From positions 33,748,007 to 33,812,006 of the forward strand of contig NC_052137.2 in NCBI RefSeq assembly GCF_016086655.4: a stretch of DNA of 64,000 nucleotides, in the 5' to 3' direction. The notes below the pieces were generated by a model, which saw only the letters and a list, made by a program, of their open reading frames with translations, was not told the origin of the DNA and made no database searches. Of this stretch, positions 1 through 11,889 are shown piece by piece. Position 1 is the first letter of the stretch. Each line of letters starts with the position of its first letter. Made by a program: the position numbers and the translations under genes. The DNA is from Lepeophtheirus salmonis (Eukaryota; Arthropoda; Copepoda; Siphonostomatoida; Caligidae).

Positions 1-726
1 GCTCTAACAATGAAGGAAAGGCACCGTTGTAAATTCACCGGAGACTAGGTGGTTCGATAAGCCTTATTGAATATAAGATCCAGAAGCTTTTGCAGCTATG
101 ATGACAAGTCTAAGGTCAGAAAGGTCGGAATAAGAATTTATCGGAACCATAAACGATCGATATCGAAAATCAAATAACAAGAAAATCGTTTTCCACCTAG
201 ATGGATCTCCATTTCATCCTCGTCCAAAATCTCAGGAAGGGGGCCTGAAACAAAGAATTCCATTTTGGGAAAAAATCGATTTGACCTCTTTCTACACCAG
301 ATCTCAGCCCCTAATCTAAATTCAAAGGTTAAGGTTTATTCCTATAGAAATTTTTGTATATCTTACCTATGACATCAAAGAAGCGTGGGTGGATCTTCCA
401 GAAAAATACATCCACAGAAAATGCAACTCTTATCACTCTTGTTTATCAGAAGTATTGGCTAACAACAGCATTTGTATGGAATAAGTAATTTATAAAAAAA
501 TATCTTAGAAACATAGTCTAGAACTTTTATATTTACTCTTCTATAATTGTAATTTGGTCTGATTAACTAGCGAGTATATAACATAAAACTCTAACTAATG
601 ACCATAAAAAGAGAGGGGAAGCTCCTTGACCAATCCAAGACATTAATTATTATCCAAATTAAAAAAAAAAAGGCAATTGCAACTTATGATACTTTCAAAC
701 CAAACTAATTGCAATCTGAGCTTTTA
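1..726. other. Intergenic DNA, no supported gene
   Basis: AT-rich spacer. The only protein-like item is a 41-codon minus-strand frame (138-263) whose N-terminal part contains GPLPEILDEDEMEIHLGGKR; a TTTCAG acceptor-like string lies inside it. It could be an exon fragment or chance, and I do not recognise it. Confidence 0.3.
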
Positions 727-1232
727 CTTGGGTTGGGCAGTAAAACGTGGACACTCGACCCTTCATTACCTCTCTCGGGAGATGAAGTGGGTTCCTCTAG
801 TATGCACACAGCCCCAAGTCGCTCTCCACGGCTCCTCTGATGGCCAGGGAGAAGTCTTTGGTGAGGCGATTCATCGATTTGGTGGTGTCATCTTTGATCT
901 TCTTCTCCATGCTGAACAGGAACGCCGGATCCCTCTTTGAATAATTCCCTCCCTTCTGATTTTCGGGAGAGGTCTTCTCTGTCATTCTTCATTTTGGTCA
1001 CCTTGAAAATCAATCAATTCATAATGTCCATGATCCTCGCCACGTCAAATTCAGCATATAGGAGATTTAAGATGCACTACCTTTTTTCTTCTTCCTCACT
1101 CATGATGACGAAATGTTTAGTATAGTTTGTTTATGCACAAAGGGTGGGAGAATCAAAATGTCAAAAAATAATCACTTAACCTTCTTATATTAATTATAAA
1201 ATTAGCAGTCTACGTTTTACTGCACAGCCTTG
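727..1232 (-). mobile_element. Short mariner-type element with TIRs and transposase HTH remnant
   Basis: Both ends carry matching inverted repeats of about 26 bp that share the core GCAGTAAAACGT, and both are flanked by TA (725-726 and 1233-1234), the usual mariner target. The minus strand between 797 and 985 encodes a mariner-like N-terminal DNA-binding segment: KDDTTKSMNRLTKDFS followed by ESDLGLCAY, the usual spacing of the second helix-turn-helix. The catalytic DDD/E part is absent, so at about 506 bp this is an internally deleted, non-autonomous copy. A second member of the family with the same TIR core lies at about 38208-38585. Confidence 0.75.
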
Positions 1233-2083
1233 TATATTCTAGATCTTTCAATCACTCTCTCAAACTTTTTTTTAGGTAAATTTACCCATAAATTATTAAT
1301 AAGCAAGAAAGCTTCATAAAAATATTCAACATGTCAAAGAGGAATCCTTTTTAGGTTTGGTATATGAAGTTTATTTTTGATATAGAAATGCACCAAGATT
1401 TGATGAGATAAATCAAAAGTATGACGTGAAAAATTACAAAGATTTTCATAACTTATTTCCTCTCTCTCTCTCTCTCTCTTTTTTCCCTTGCGAATAAAGT
1501 GTTATAATACGACTACTACTTAGTATCTCTTTCCACATAACTCCTGCTTCTACACTATAAGTGTTTTATCCACCCTTTAAACAAAGGTAACGCACAGGTA
1601 ATTTAGTATGTATTTATCATTGTCAATTTCCCCCAAAATTATAGGAATCTTCATCTACAAATGTATACGAATGTGTGTTTATACTCTGAGATTAGAAACA
1701 GTATAAACATCAAAAAAATGATGCGATAAAAAATTCATGGTTTATCAGAAAAGAAAAAAAGGGGAATCTTTTTCAGATTATCAAGGCCTTCTTTGATAGA
1801 AAACATACTCAGGTATGTATGTATGAATATGAAGAGTATAAATGCAGTATATAGTGGAGTCCATTTGAAGAAGTTTGAATAGCTCTCATGACATTTTATT
1901 AGATCAGCTGCAAGCAGCCGCGAGAGAAAGGTAATAATAAATCACCCCAAATCCCACTTGTTATACCAGGCCAACCCTTATTATTTACTCCTCTCTATAA
2001 TGCAATTTTTCTATGAACAATATTGTAGAACACATCATAATTAGCCGTCGATTGCTAAGGAAAACATTGTCCTAGTCGCCACC
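1233..2083. other. Intergenic AT-rich DNA with a CT microsatellite
   Basis: No coding signal. A short CT run sits at about 1461-1480. Confidence 0.4.
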
Positions 2084-2200
2084 ATGAGCACACAGTACGA
2101 GAAGAGGATTGAGATAGCAGCGCTCATTTGCGTGGGATTGTTCCAAAAGGCCATCGGAAAGCAGACTAAGGCCTCGAGGAAGACGATTTACAAAACATGA
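2084..2200 (+). pseudogene. Mariner transposase N-terminal fragment
   Basis: A 38-codon frame begins MSTQYEKRIEIAALICVG and ends KTIYKT, with the pattern (E-K-R-I-x-I-A-A-L-I ... T-I-Y) of the first helix-turn-helix of mariner-type transposases. An in-frame TGA at 2198-2200 stops it and no catalytic domain follows. The start has a good context (CCACCATGAG). It is a broken transposon piece; the element boundaries are not visible. Confidence 0.6.
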
Positions 2201-3299
2201 TGATCCTATGTAATATATCCGTTAATAATCTCCTCATATTTCCAGAGTAAAAAACTAAGAAATCATCTTTATTCATGTTATAAAAACAAAATGTTCCTTT
2301 AAAAGTTCACCAATGGCGTATATACCTTTGAAGGCTGAAACGTCAGTATTTGATCACAAGGCACAAGGAACTTTTTATGCTACAAAAAAAAATATAAAAA
2401 ATAAGAGAACCCTGTAAAAATAGGCCACTCTAATGGTAATATCTAGAAATGTATACTCCATTTTTTTGAAATCCTCAAAATGTTGAAATTATTAATAAAT
2501 ATGACAGCTAGATTTTTTGAGATGATCAAATAAGATATATGTGGCTAATGTATCCACCAAGAACGTAATATGGTAATTAAGAACATTAAAGAAATATGTA
2601 CAAAATGAATCTTAGAAATGCCTTCAAATTATAGAAATGCTGCTAAATTATATCTCACGCCATTGAAGCTGGACATTTATATAATTTTTTTTTCCATAAG
2701 TTGTAAACAATATCAATTAGAAGAGAGGAAGACTCGAATGAAATACAAAATTATTCAAGAGCCCATTATATAAATATTAAAAAATAAACGATGTTGTATG
2801 TATCAAGATTAGCTACAAATATAATGGTTTATAACTTCATTATAGATTTTCGATAGGAACAACTCAAATAAAATTATATATAGGTACACAGGATAAAAAG
2901 TACATGATGTGCAGTCGTAGTATACCTAGAAAATTATTTATTATTGATAGTACCCAGCATTTCCCGGAGTTAATAGGCTTCGGCAAAAAAACAAATGATA
3001 ATGTTTGATAAGTGTGACTCTCTTCATCCCATTTTGGTTAACACCCAAAACCTGTTGAGAACCCCTGACAGGACTTTAGGCAAAGAGTGGACACTCAAGG
3101 CAAGGAAGGTAGGATTTAGTAGTTCTCAATTCTGATAAGCTTAAAATTAGAAGCTGCTTCATGTTCCTGCAGACACGCAGCAAGTTTGAACAGGCCGTCT
3201 CCTCCCTAGTGAAAAGAGAAGAATAAGTGGGACTACGTCACAACGATAACCCGATAATATATCTTTCCTTAAACACTCTTTCCCTAGATTCCTTTAGTA
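2201..3299. other. Intergenic AT-rich DNA
   Basis: No coding signal recognised. The part from about 2990 may belong to the adjacent Helitron-like remnant, since its base composition resembles that remnant more than the spacer. Confidence 0.3.
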
Positions 3300-4000
3300 G
3301 AAGCTACCTGCCGTTGGCTGGGTTAAATTTCAGACGAAAATAAGCTAATAATAGTGACCTAGTGACCCAATGACATGGTACACATGCCCTTCCACTCTGA
3401 ATGTCGACATCCATCCCACTTCCCTCCTCTCAGTGGTCTGAAAGCTTGTCATGTTTAAAGCACATTTGTATAGTCTGATGTTCTTCAGGAAGTGGTTTGA
3501 CTCCGAACTTTTGCCTTGCAGGAGACTCTTCAAGGGCTCCAGGGGCGGTTTTGGTGACCGAGATTCACTTTTCCAACCTCACAACAGAAGCCTTGTGCGT
3601 CACGTACTGACCACCTGAAACTTCAAAGCACCACACTTCTGGTATTGGTTGTTCATTTTACCAATAAACACTTATACCAAAAAAAAAAAAAAAAAAAATC
3701 ATCATCATCCCTGCTATCCACTTTGCTCCTTTCTGTTGCCTTGCCTGTCTAGTTCTTGCACTCAACTCAACTTTTGAGGCTGCTTTGTTCTCAATAATCT
3801 TTTCAACCTTTCATTCCTCTGTGTTGGTCTTTCTCTATCTCTTTGACTGCTGTGTTATACCCATAATTATTTTTCAACCTTTCATTCCTCTCAGCTGAAT
3901 TCCAGATCCGGTTAGCTTCCCTCCTAGCACCCTCTCTTTGCCTTTTAGTTATTTTTGGATCGAGCAATTGTTGCTGCACAGAGAGAAATACCACTTCTAT
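3300..4000 (-). pseudogene. Helitron-like Rep/helicase remnant
   Basis: Minus-strand reading frames give pieces in the order expected of the N-terminal part of a Helitron replicase-helicase. First comes an Arg-rich segment with REANRIWNSAERNERLKNN (3803-3994), then CGALKF (near 3640), then LLQGKSSESNHFLKNIRLYK and finally FRVEGHVYHVIGSL (3345-3533). The last two match the family pattern 'LL.G.....FL.NIR.YN..' and 'F.I.G..YH.IGSL' as I recall it. Stops and frame changes interrupt the pieces (for example after CGALKFQVVST), and the Rep HUH and SF1 helicase motifs are not visible. It is a dead fragment; no Helitron terminal hairpin was identified. Confidence 0.6.
3680..3699. repeat. Poly-A run
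   Basis: A homopolymer A tract of about 20 bases follows ATTTTACCAATAAACACTT, which contains AATAAA. It could be the tail of a retroposed or transcribed copy on the plus strand, or a simple low-complexity run. Confidence 0.5.
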
Positions 4001-5165
4001 TCCTACTTTTGGCCTTAGCCTTTTTAAATCAACTGCTGACCTTGCTCCTGATGCTGCTTCTTATTGAGACATCACAGGAGTAGATTAAGGATCCCTCTTG
4101 TTCCTAGGCGTGGCGGTGAGGGCCATTTGGGTGCTGTTGGAGGAATCACCAGTGTATAGGACTGTCAAGATCATTACTATATTTACTTATCATTCGGATT
4201 ATTGTGAAAGGCTTTGCTGTGTATACTCCGTTGGTGAGGATTTTTTAGAATATAATGTATAGCACAGTACTGGATAATAATATGTATATGAAGAGACAAT
4301 ATAACGGAATATTATAAAGCTTTACTATCACTGAGCCGATTAATTTAAAACAGTAATTTATTACTAATGATACATCGAAAAATAATCATATGTGCATAAT
4401 CTTCATGCCGAATCACAAGAGCACAGCAAATTTCAAATTAAAATGTCCTCAATAATAAAAAATTAATAATAACAGCTTGAGAAAAAAAAATAATATGACG
4501 TAATGAGCCAGGGAGTACTTCAGCCCGTTGCTAGACCTCATCTAAAGTCAAATAAATTTTTTACATAAACTACTTTCCATTTTTTTAATAAGAGTTACCT
4601 AAATGCCTTCATCTCATTCATTTTTGAAGACTGTTTTTATACAATTCTACACAATTACTCTATTTTTTTAATATGACGTGAACTCTCGATTCAATAGTTA
4701 TTTCTTAGATAAAGTATCCACAGTCTACACTCCAAAATGACTTACTTCCATCATAGATGTTTCTACATTAATATAGACAGAAAATTAACACATTAAAAAA
4801 AATTAAAACACTCGTTGTCTTTTAGACAACATATTTAACATTATAAAACAAAAGTCTGTGGACCGGGTACTCGACTCCCTATCCCCGTAGACAAAGGCTA
4901 TTTTCTTTATTTTATTAAATCTGAATTTAGTTACGAATTATTTATAGAAAATGAAATATTTTTAGATGTATTTTTTTAGAAAATACATTTTTTCTTCTTA
5001 AAATATTTTTTAAATATAAATATATACATAATTTTTTGAGAATAGCTGTGAATTAAAAAAAAATTTAATTTTATATGGACAGCATATGGAATTTCATATG
5101 GTATTTGTAATTTTTTTTTAAATTTAGTTTTTTGCAAACAGGTGAAGATTTTTGAAATTTTTTCC

Positions 5166-5205
<40 letters not shown>

Positions 5206-5825
5206 TGAATAGTTGTGGAGTTTTGGATTCTTTTTCCAAAAACTTTAATATATTAAATGTAATTTTTGAAACTTTTCCCCCTACACACAAATTGAGCAAA
5301 AAGGATTGTAATAGGAGGTATATTATAATAAAATCTTTATAATATCTTTTACTGCAACATATTTTAAAATGTATAGTAGGCCGAGTGTAAAAACTTTCAT
5401 CATCAAATCATATTTAGCCTGCATTTTTTTAAAGACATATTGTAACACTTGTATCGTTTTGAAATATATCAAACTCATTAGGATTTATTTTATTCCTTAT
5501 TGAAAAATGATTGTTCTACTTATACTGATGTATACTATTATGACTTTTTTCTCAATTTATTTCAACATGAGTACTTTGGTCATTAACCCTGATAAACTTA
5601 CATATTAGCCTTCAAATAGGTAATATTTATTAACACCAGCATCAAAGAAGAATAGATTATTTATACCCACATAAATTCATCAGGTTTCAGTCAAATAATT
5701 TTGATTCACATTAAAAGTGCATTTTATCATTTGTAAGTCCTCTCTCATTCCACCAAGATGACGCCATTAAATAGAAATTATTTTGATGAAAATATCATTC
5801 CTTAATATCCACAAAATTAAACTTA
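4001..5825. other. Intergenic DNA with AT-core low-complexity repeat and long poly-T
   Basis: About 5000-5290 contains repeated words such as GATTTTTGAAATTTTTTCCC and GAATAGTTGTGGAGTTTTGG. These resemble the core units of the GC-capped repeat family seen at 29, 31, 41 and 49 kb, but no GC-rich caps are visible here. A run of about 36 T occupies 5169-5204. Long open frames across it are low-complexity artefacts. Confidence 0.4.
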
Positions 5826-6537
5826 CCAAGTGGTTCATTAAAATCTGAACACTGAATTTTCAACTTCAATAAGACATAATTTGCACCTACTGCTGAGTAA
5901 GTCTTCTATCAGTGCTGGATAACAGTAGCTTTGAGGGCCTCAGTGTTGAATGAGGGACACTGCAGGCCTTTCCCATGACGTGCACCCAAAAGGTGTAGTC
6001 GAAGGGCTTGGCATCAGGGCTGTAGGGGGGCCAAAAGTGCAAAAATAGAACTAAAAATACTAATTCAAAGAGTCTTGCAATGAAAGAGATGGGTTTCTTT
6101 CATTGGTGGTGTCAAAAGTGGCCTCTCCACCCTCACAAGCCACTTTCTACTCACTTTCTTGATAGTTCGCTGGATAGTCAAGTGTGGAATCCAGATATCT
6201 CTAGCATAGACCCCATGGACTTGAGGGGATTTGCATGGGCTGTTTTCTTAAAATACTCCTCCATGCCCAGTTTGGCCTTTCTTCTTTTCCAACATTTCGG
6301 ACTTGCTGATGACGTAGACAGTGGTCCTGAAGACGTCCAACTGCTTTGAGTAAGGGAATGGAAATTCGTTGTTTGCATTCAAGTGTCCTTTTCTCGACTT
6401 GTATGTAAACTCAGGTTTGTTTTGTTTTGTAAATAATTGTTTATGCTTTAACATATCGAAATATGAATTAATTCCCAAAGACACAACCTGATTAATTATT
6501 GAATTAGTAAGTGTTCATATTTCAATGGACCACCCAG
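5826..6537 (-). mobile_element. Internally deleted mariner-type element (copy A)
   Basis: TIRs of 27 bp at 5826-5852 and 6511-6537 share the pattern AGTGGTYCATT...TGAACAC and are flanked by TA on both sides. The minus strand reads a transposase N-terminal region near 6180-6480. Near 5890-5990 it jumps directly to a C-terminal segment (DAKPFDYTFWVHVMGKAC, matching the usual SPDLNPLDY..W..V...AC). The central catalytic region is missing. The length is about 712 bp. A sister copy with the same TIR type lies at 54918-55760. Confidence 0.75.
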
Positions 6538-6739
6538 TACAAGAAATAGTTGAAGAGTTACAAGGTGACTTTAAGGCAGCTACGAAATATGAATCGGTGA
6601 TTAATTATAAATCAAATAAAGAGTCACAATAGAGTGTATATTATTATATCGAATATAATAATGTTAAAACCTTAATGTATCCGAATCAAATAACATAAAA
6701 AGGGTGCAATCTCTATTTAGCAACCAACACAATTTTTTT

Positions 6740-7060
6740 TAATGGGGTTTCTCCTAAACTAATCATCCGATTTTAATAAAAACTGCATGTAAAAAATATT
6801 ATGATTTAATATAATCGCCTTTGGCGTCAATAACAGCCTCGACTCAACTTCAGAAACCGGAGGAAGTTTTGATGAAAGTATCTTTTCCATGATTTTGGAA
6901 TTCCTTCTGATTCCTGGGCATCATCTCGATTTTTGTTGCAGGAGGATTAGATGGTGTGTCGCTCAACTGTGCCCCACACAAAGAAACCCATGGGGTTGAG
7001 GTCTGGTGAGCTTGGATGCCAATCACAAAGTCCAACAAGGTCAGAAAAAAAAATGTGATC
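6740..7060 (-). pseudogene. Mariner transposase C-terminal fragment
   Basis: Minus-strand frames read LVGLCDWHPSSPDLNPMGFF, then a WG/VERHT-like stretch, NPPATKIEMMPR and a closing segment near 6800-6850. The SPDLNPMG motif is the region of the third catalytic acidic residue in mariner-type transposases. One or more frame changes break the reading. No N-terminal half is present and the TIRs are not resolved. Confidence 0.55.
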
Positions 7061-8831
7061 CCATCTTCTGATCAGTACATGTTGCTGTTGATTCATAATC
7101 ACCTCCAAACTCTTCCTGTTCCTTCCTGACTCTCCAGACTAAGGACCTGTCCAGGTTTAAGAAGTTAACAATCTTAACATTGTCCGGTTCGGCGCGGATC
7201 GGAACAAGGAAACTGTGGAATAAATTCTTTATTGATCGATTCCATATTTATATAATGTTGTTCAACACTTCCGGCTTTCTGCTAAAACAATAAACCTGCG
7301 CATGCACGTGCACCTTGTATATATAACTAGAACATCAATGCAGTTCAGATGAATAGGTCTTTTTTTGTAGTACATTAAATAGCTGAAATTCAGGTGAATA
7401 TCTGATTAAAAAGTATTAATAAACATAAGAAAATATCCTCCAAAATATCTACTTTTTTTAATACAATCCGTTGCTTACTCTTTTCATTCAGCTGACGCGT
7501 TGCACTTCAAATTCTTTATAAATTTTATTTGATCCGAATACATACAAATGTACTAGGACTGGAACGGTGCAGTGATTCTGTACAGTACGCATAATTCTGT
7601 AGTATGGTACGTTATTCTTTATAAAAAAATATTTATCTTTTCGACTTGAGTAGTGTGAGCCATTAAACTAGGGATTATGATAGCTAACTTTATGGGTTTT
7701 ACTGTTGGTAAATTAATTTTTTGAAATATTTGTCGTAGAAGAAAAATAGAAAATAGCCTTGGTATATTAATTATTAAATGTTAAGAACACTACAAAAACT
7801 ATTTCTTTATTTTTTAAAAGAACCAATAGAGAATCAATTGTAAATATGTACTGTACCATATCGGGAACCGTCAGTGCAGAGCAGCCACAGTTCGAACTGT
7901 GACATAGCTGTCCCATTACATACATATACTATTTGTTCGATAATAATTATTATATCACTACTTGAAGGGCTTTTTAAAATATGGTTACTTAGGTCTAATA
8001 GGATTTAATACAAACAAAAAAATAAGTTATCTAGACAATAATACATTACCACTTTGCATCATGCCGATCATGATAAACCAGACTTCTATGAGTGGTCAAA
8101 GGTGGAATGACTAACATTTATATTATGTTCAAAGCACTGAGATCAGTGTTTCTTTACAATGGATTTAGATCTTTTTTTTAACATCCATAAGGAATCACTT
8201 TATATCTTGTACATATTTATAAGTCTGTTTTTGGTGTTATCACACATGGAATCCAAAACGGTCGAACAAATCAGGCTGAAATTTAGCAAGTAGACGTATA
8301 AATAAAAAAGAATGCTCAAAAGCTTATTTTTTGGCCCTCCGAGTTCATTAAAAGGCTGTTTTTGACCGAAATAAAAACTCCATTCCCTTCTCTCCATCTC
8401 TCACCCTTCTCTTTACACTCTGTTTCTTTTCTTTTACCTTCATTCTTTGTTTCCATTCCTCTCTATTGACCCCTGTAACATGGGTACCATCTACTAGTAT
8501 TATATAAAATAATAAAAATTTTTTTTTTTAAATAAATATGGTAATTAAATTTCTGAGCTAAAAAAATATGTGGAGGATAGCTTTATTGAGGTATAAAGGT
8601 TAAGAACTACTCCCTTAGAGAATGATATATGTCTCAAATTTCTTTATTAGGAAGTTAAGCAATATATATTTAATGATAAATCTAGGTTTAAGGACGCAGA
8701 CAGAGCTACAGCAGCCAACTGATTGCTAATATTATACTATGCAATTGCTCCATGAATCACCAAGGTTACAAAGAGGTCAGATGAGTCATTTTATATCATT
8801 CAGCAGTATGGAGGAGAGCCGCACATAAGTA
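7061..8831. other. Intergenic AT-rich DNA
   Basis: No gene recognised. A perfect 16-bp palindrome CACAGTTCGAACTGTG lies at 7886-7901. The strings around 7560-7600 and 7845-7900 share GTACTGTAC/CAGTAC-like words and may be ends of another decayed short element. Confidence 0.35.
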
Positions 8832-10082
8832 CCAGGTGTAGAAAAAGTACTGAGACCTGACTCTAAGTAGTCATTAAAATAGTCATAATTGATCAGGATT
8901 ATGGTGTACATGGAAAATTTTATTTTATAATATTTTTTACTATTATAATGGACATTATTCATAAATCTGGGCACCATCAGCCTCAATGACAGCCTCTAAC
9001 CGCCTTTGGAACCTCTTGCACACATTGCCAACGTACTACCTTTTCGTGATCCTCCAATACTTGTTAACGGAGATCTTCAGGGCATCAATATTGCAGGCCT
9101 TCTTCTCAATTTGCCACCAAATAGATAAATCTAGTAGATTCAGACCTGGGCTCTGAGGGGGTTCCAAAGTTTTTTGGACCAGACGTTCATGTTACTATCC
9201 ATCCACGCATGTAAAATATTGGCAGTATGGGCCAGAGCCCCGTCCTGGTGAAATACGTACATGGCCTTGTTGGACTTCTTCAGTATCTTAGTGATCTATG
9301 GGACCACATTTTCCTTCAACACCATCAAGTAGTCGGCTGCAAGTAACCGGTATCTAGACAAATTGGAGGCATTTTTTATCCAGTAGATGACACAACCCTC
9401 AACATAATCACAGAGGTCGGATGGTCTTGGTGACTGTCCTGATGCTGTTTTCAGCCTTGTCAAAGCATACCACCTAATCCTTTTTCTTTTTGTAGACGGA
9501 GTCAACGGTAAAGTTATTCTCATCAGAGAAAAAATTACCCGGTTGCGGTTGTGCTTCAGAGTGCTTCATTCAAGAGTTGTTGACATCTCTGAAGACAGAG
9601 CTCTTTTTGACGATGGGACAGGAGTGGCATCTCAGTTCTTCTAAGTGACCTTCCTCCAGCCTTTTGCATGGCCTTGCCGACAGTAGATCCATGCACTTTC
9701 TTCCTCTTGGTGTACTCTGGGTCGACCTTAAAAGCCTCCATGGTGTCTTTAGGTTTCACTTTGGTGGGTCTCCCACTCTTGGGTTTGTCATTAAGGTTGT
9801 CCCCATAAGCCAAACGATTTCAGAGCCGGCAGACTGTGGCTTTAATCATGTTTAAGGCCTTCATGATGTCTGAAGTCATCCTCCTGGTTCAAATTAAATT
9901 GCCTATGATGGCTCTTCTTGCCTCCATCTCGACATTACATAACTTTTGTTTATACAACATTTACATCAATCAAAGGCTTAGAATCTAAGCTTTTCAAAAA
10001 TAATCGAAACTTTATGATTTAATCAACACCACCTATTCAAAACTGTATTTTTAGAAGGTCTCATTCCTTTTTCTACATCCGG
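8832..10082 (-). mobile_element. Full-length but inactive mariner element
   Basis: The TIRs at 8832-8857 and 10056-10082 share GTAGAAAAAG and TGAGACCT and are flanked by TA (8830-8831 and 10083-10084), giving an element of about 1.25 kb, the usual size for the superfamily. The minus strand carries the whole transposase in order: an N-terminal HTH (MEARRAIIGNLI near 9950), SGRPTKVKPKDTMEAF and KAMQKAGGRSLRRTEMPLLS (9556-9813), FFSDENNFTVDSVYKKKKDW (about 9450-9540), the LLDYLMVLK-type region (about 9300), and a C-terminal PQSPGLNLLDLSIWW near 9120 with ...FQRRLEAVIEADG at 8980-9010. Several in-frame stops and frame changes make it inactive. Confidence 0.8.
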
Positions 10083-11040
10083 TATATCCGTTTACACTTG
10101 AATGACATATATTATAAATTGCTGGTCAAAGGACTATTAGTATCTCTACAAAGCTACGGTCTTGGCTTACTCGACTTTAATGTGAGGTGGCAAATGGAGT
10201 TCAAGGCTTATCAAATCTACCACAAAAATATTGTGGCCCTAAATCTGCGGTAGAGGTGTAGTGAAGAACACTTTATCTATTACGCTATAAACATGTGTTT
10301 TGTCTGTTAATATTCATCTTTATTAACCATAAGTAAAAATTCCAAAATGTTCACCAGGTCCCACTCAAACATATCTATGTATGAGTGCTGAAAACGGAGT
10401 TGGTATCCAATAAATAAACTGACAAAATCAGTATTTCTAGCTTCTTTATAATTAAAAAAAAAAACCACTAAAAATATAATACCTAAAAGTGGGGTTACCA
10501 CATCTATTGTGCCTGTACACGTCTTAGTGTATATATTTTAATGATATTTGTGTGTTTCTCCTGATATCATTTATATATATATATGTACATCGTATATAAC
10601 TATATATATACTTGGACGTGTATACGCACAATAGATGAGGTAACTCCTCTTATTTTCAATAGACGGATTGCGTTTACAAAAATTAACCCTTTCCACTTTT
10701 GATAAGGAACCACAGTTCCAGTTGTACTTGATACTTCAATCACAAAACTTAATTTATTTTTCTATTTTATTATGTCAAATTAAGCAAACAAAGACAAACA
10801 CTTTTTGACTGCATAAGTAATTCTTGTAGTACTAGACATGTTAATTACGAATTTATAATTACTTTTTGGTATATCAAATCTGGATTTAATAATTTTCGAA
10901 TGAAACTTTCTGAGTATTTTTAAAGATTTGAGTCAACTTTGAAGTAAGAAAAAAAATCCGTAATCCGATCGAAAATATAACTATTACCGGTAAAATTATA
11001 AGCAATTTTCAATATTTGTGTTCCATGCGAAATTATCAAA
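10083..11040. other. Intergenic AT-rich DNA
   Basis: No coding signal. There are short TA-rich palindromic runs around 10570-10615. Confidence 0.4.
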
Positions 11041-11224
11041 CAAAATTTCAATGTCAAAGAAAGCCCATTTTTAAGGGATTTACCGGGTACAAAAATATAT
11101 TCTCTGCAAAGATGGTGTGACAGTCTGTAACTTGTTGTTTAATACGTTGCACAAAATAAAAAATTGGTCCATGCTGAGAGGAATTTCCACAGCAGCAACC
11201 TCTATGTGAGTAATATACACCCAT
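11041..11224. repeat. Dispersed repeat related to the 35.9-36.1 kb segment
   Basis: The string around 11165-11215 (ATGCTGAGAGGAATTTCCAC, then AGCAACCTCTATGTGAGTA) aligns with 35996-36040 (GCATGCTGAGAAGAATTTTC, then CTCTTTGATGTGAGTATACA). The two also share TTGTTGTTTA upstream. The repeated stretch is probably the end of a DNA transposon, but its boundaries are unclear. Confidence 0.45.
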
Positions 11225-11372
11225 CAGGGCCGTCCACATTATTATATTTATTACTTTGTATTTTTTTGAAAATTTCAAAAATTTACATTTTTTATTCCAA
11301 ATTGATCGGGTTTTTTTTGTTGAAGACAAAAATTCCTTCATTTCATCCACCCACCCCCCTGGGGGTGAGGAT
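11225..11372. repeat. Short member of the GC-capped AT-core repeat family
   Basis: It starts CAGGGCCGTCCACATT, passes through an AT-rich core containing TTTTTTTGAAAATTTCAAAA, and ends in a GC-rich cap CCACCCACCCCCCTGGGGGT. The organisation is the same as in the copies at 29, 31 and 61 kb. Confidence 0.45.
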
Positions 11373-11529
11373 GAAGCTAAAGTGAACGCTGAAAGTTTAA
11401 TGTATACTGGATCAAACAGATCAGTCCGGACAAAGTTTTGACTTCATCAAGACCAATAGGGAATGTAACATTGTTGAGGTCTACGGCCTTTATTTAACAA
11501 CATCAGCATATAAATAATATTTTATTAGA

Positions 11530-11830
11530 TTCAGCCACCGGAGCCTAAATTGACCTCTTCAGGCCAGCCAGGAATGTTGGGGCCCTCTTCTGGTATCCTC
11601 AGAGATATTGGGACATCCTGGTGACGCCGCTTGACTCGTTTAAGGGCTTTAGAACATCGTAGATTGTCGTCCAGGTGTACTCCGTCAGTCCATCACACCC
11701 CTGACGTGGTTTCTTGCTCGAGCTAACTCAACAATAGTCGTTCTCTGCGTCGCTTCAACGGTCGTTGTAGACATTTTCGCTGCAAAATCCGGACCCAATG
11801 GTTGCTAAGACTCTCAACCTTTCATATTAG
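11530..11830 (-). pseudogene. Mariner transposase N-terminal fragment
   Basis: The minus strand from ATG at 11774 reads MSTTTVEATQRTTIVELARA and continues, through stops and frame changes, with STIYDVLKxLN-like, RRGPQHSWLA and similar segments. This matches the paired HTH region of a mariner subfamily. Only about the first 100 codons are represented; no catalytic part follows. Confidence 0.55.
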
Positions 11831-11889
11831 ATCGTTAACTGAACTGCAATGCGCTCATTATACATCTTGATGAAGTAAAACTTTGTACA

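Noticed and set aside
4855..4905. Second tRNA-like string (GTGGACCGGGTACTCGACTC)
   Set aside because: No paired acceptor stem and no B box at the right distance.
4976..5342. Open frames of 107 (minus) and 66 (plus) codons over the poly-T tract
   Set aside because: They translate homopolymer and AT-core repeat as poly-K and poly-F; no protein-like composition.
7886..7901. Palindrome CACAGTTCGAACTGTG as an operator
   Set aside because: Isolated 16-bp palindrome with no nearby promoter or gene; not a prokaryotic locus.
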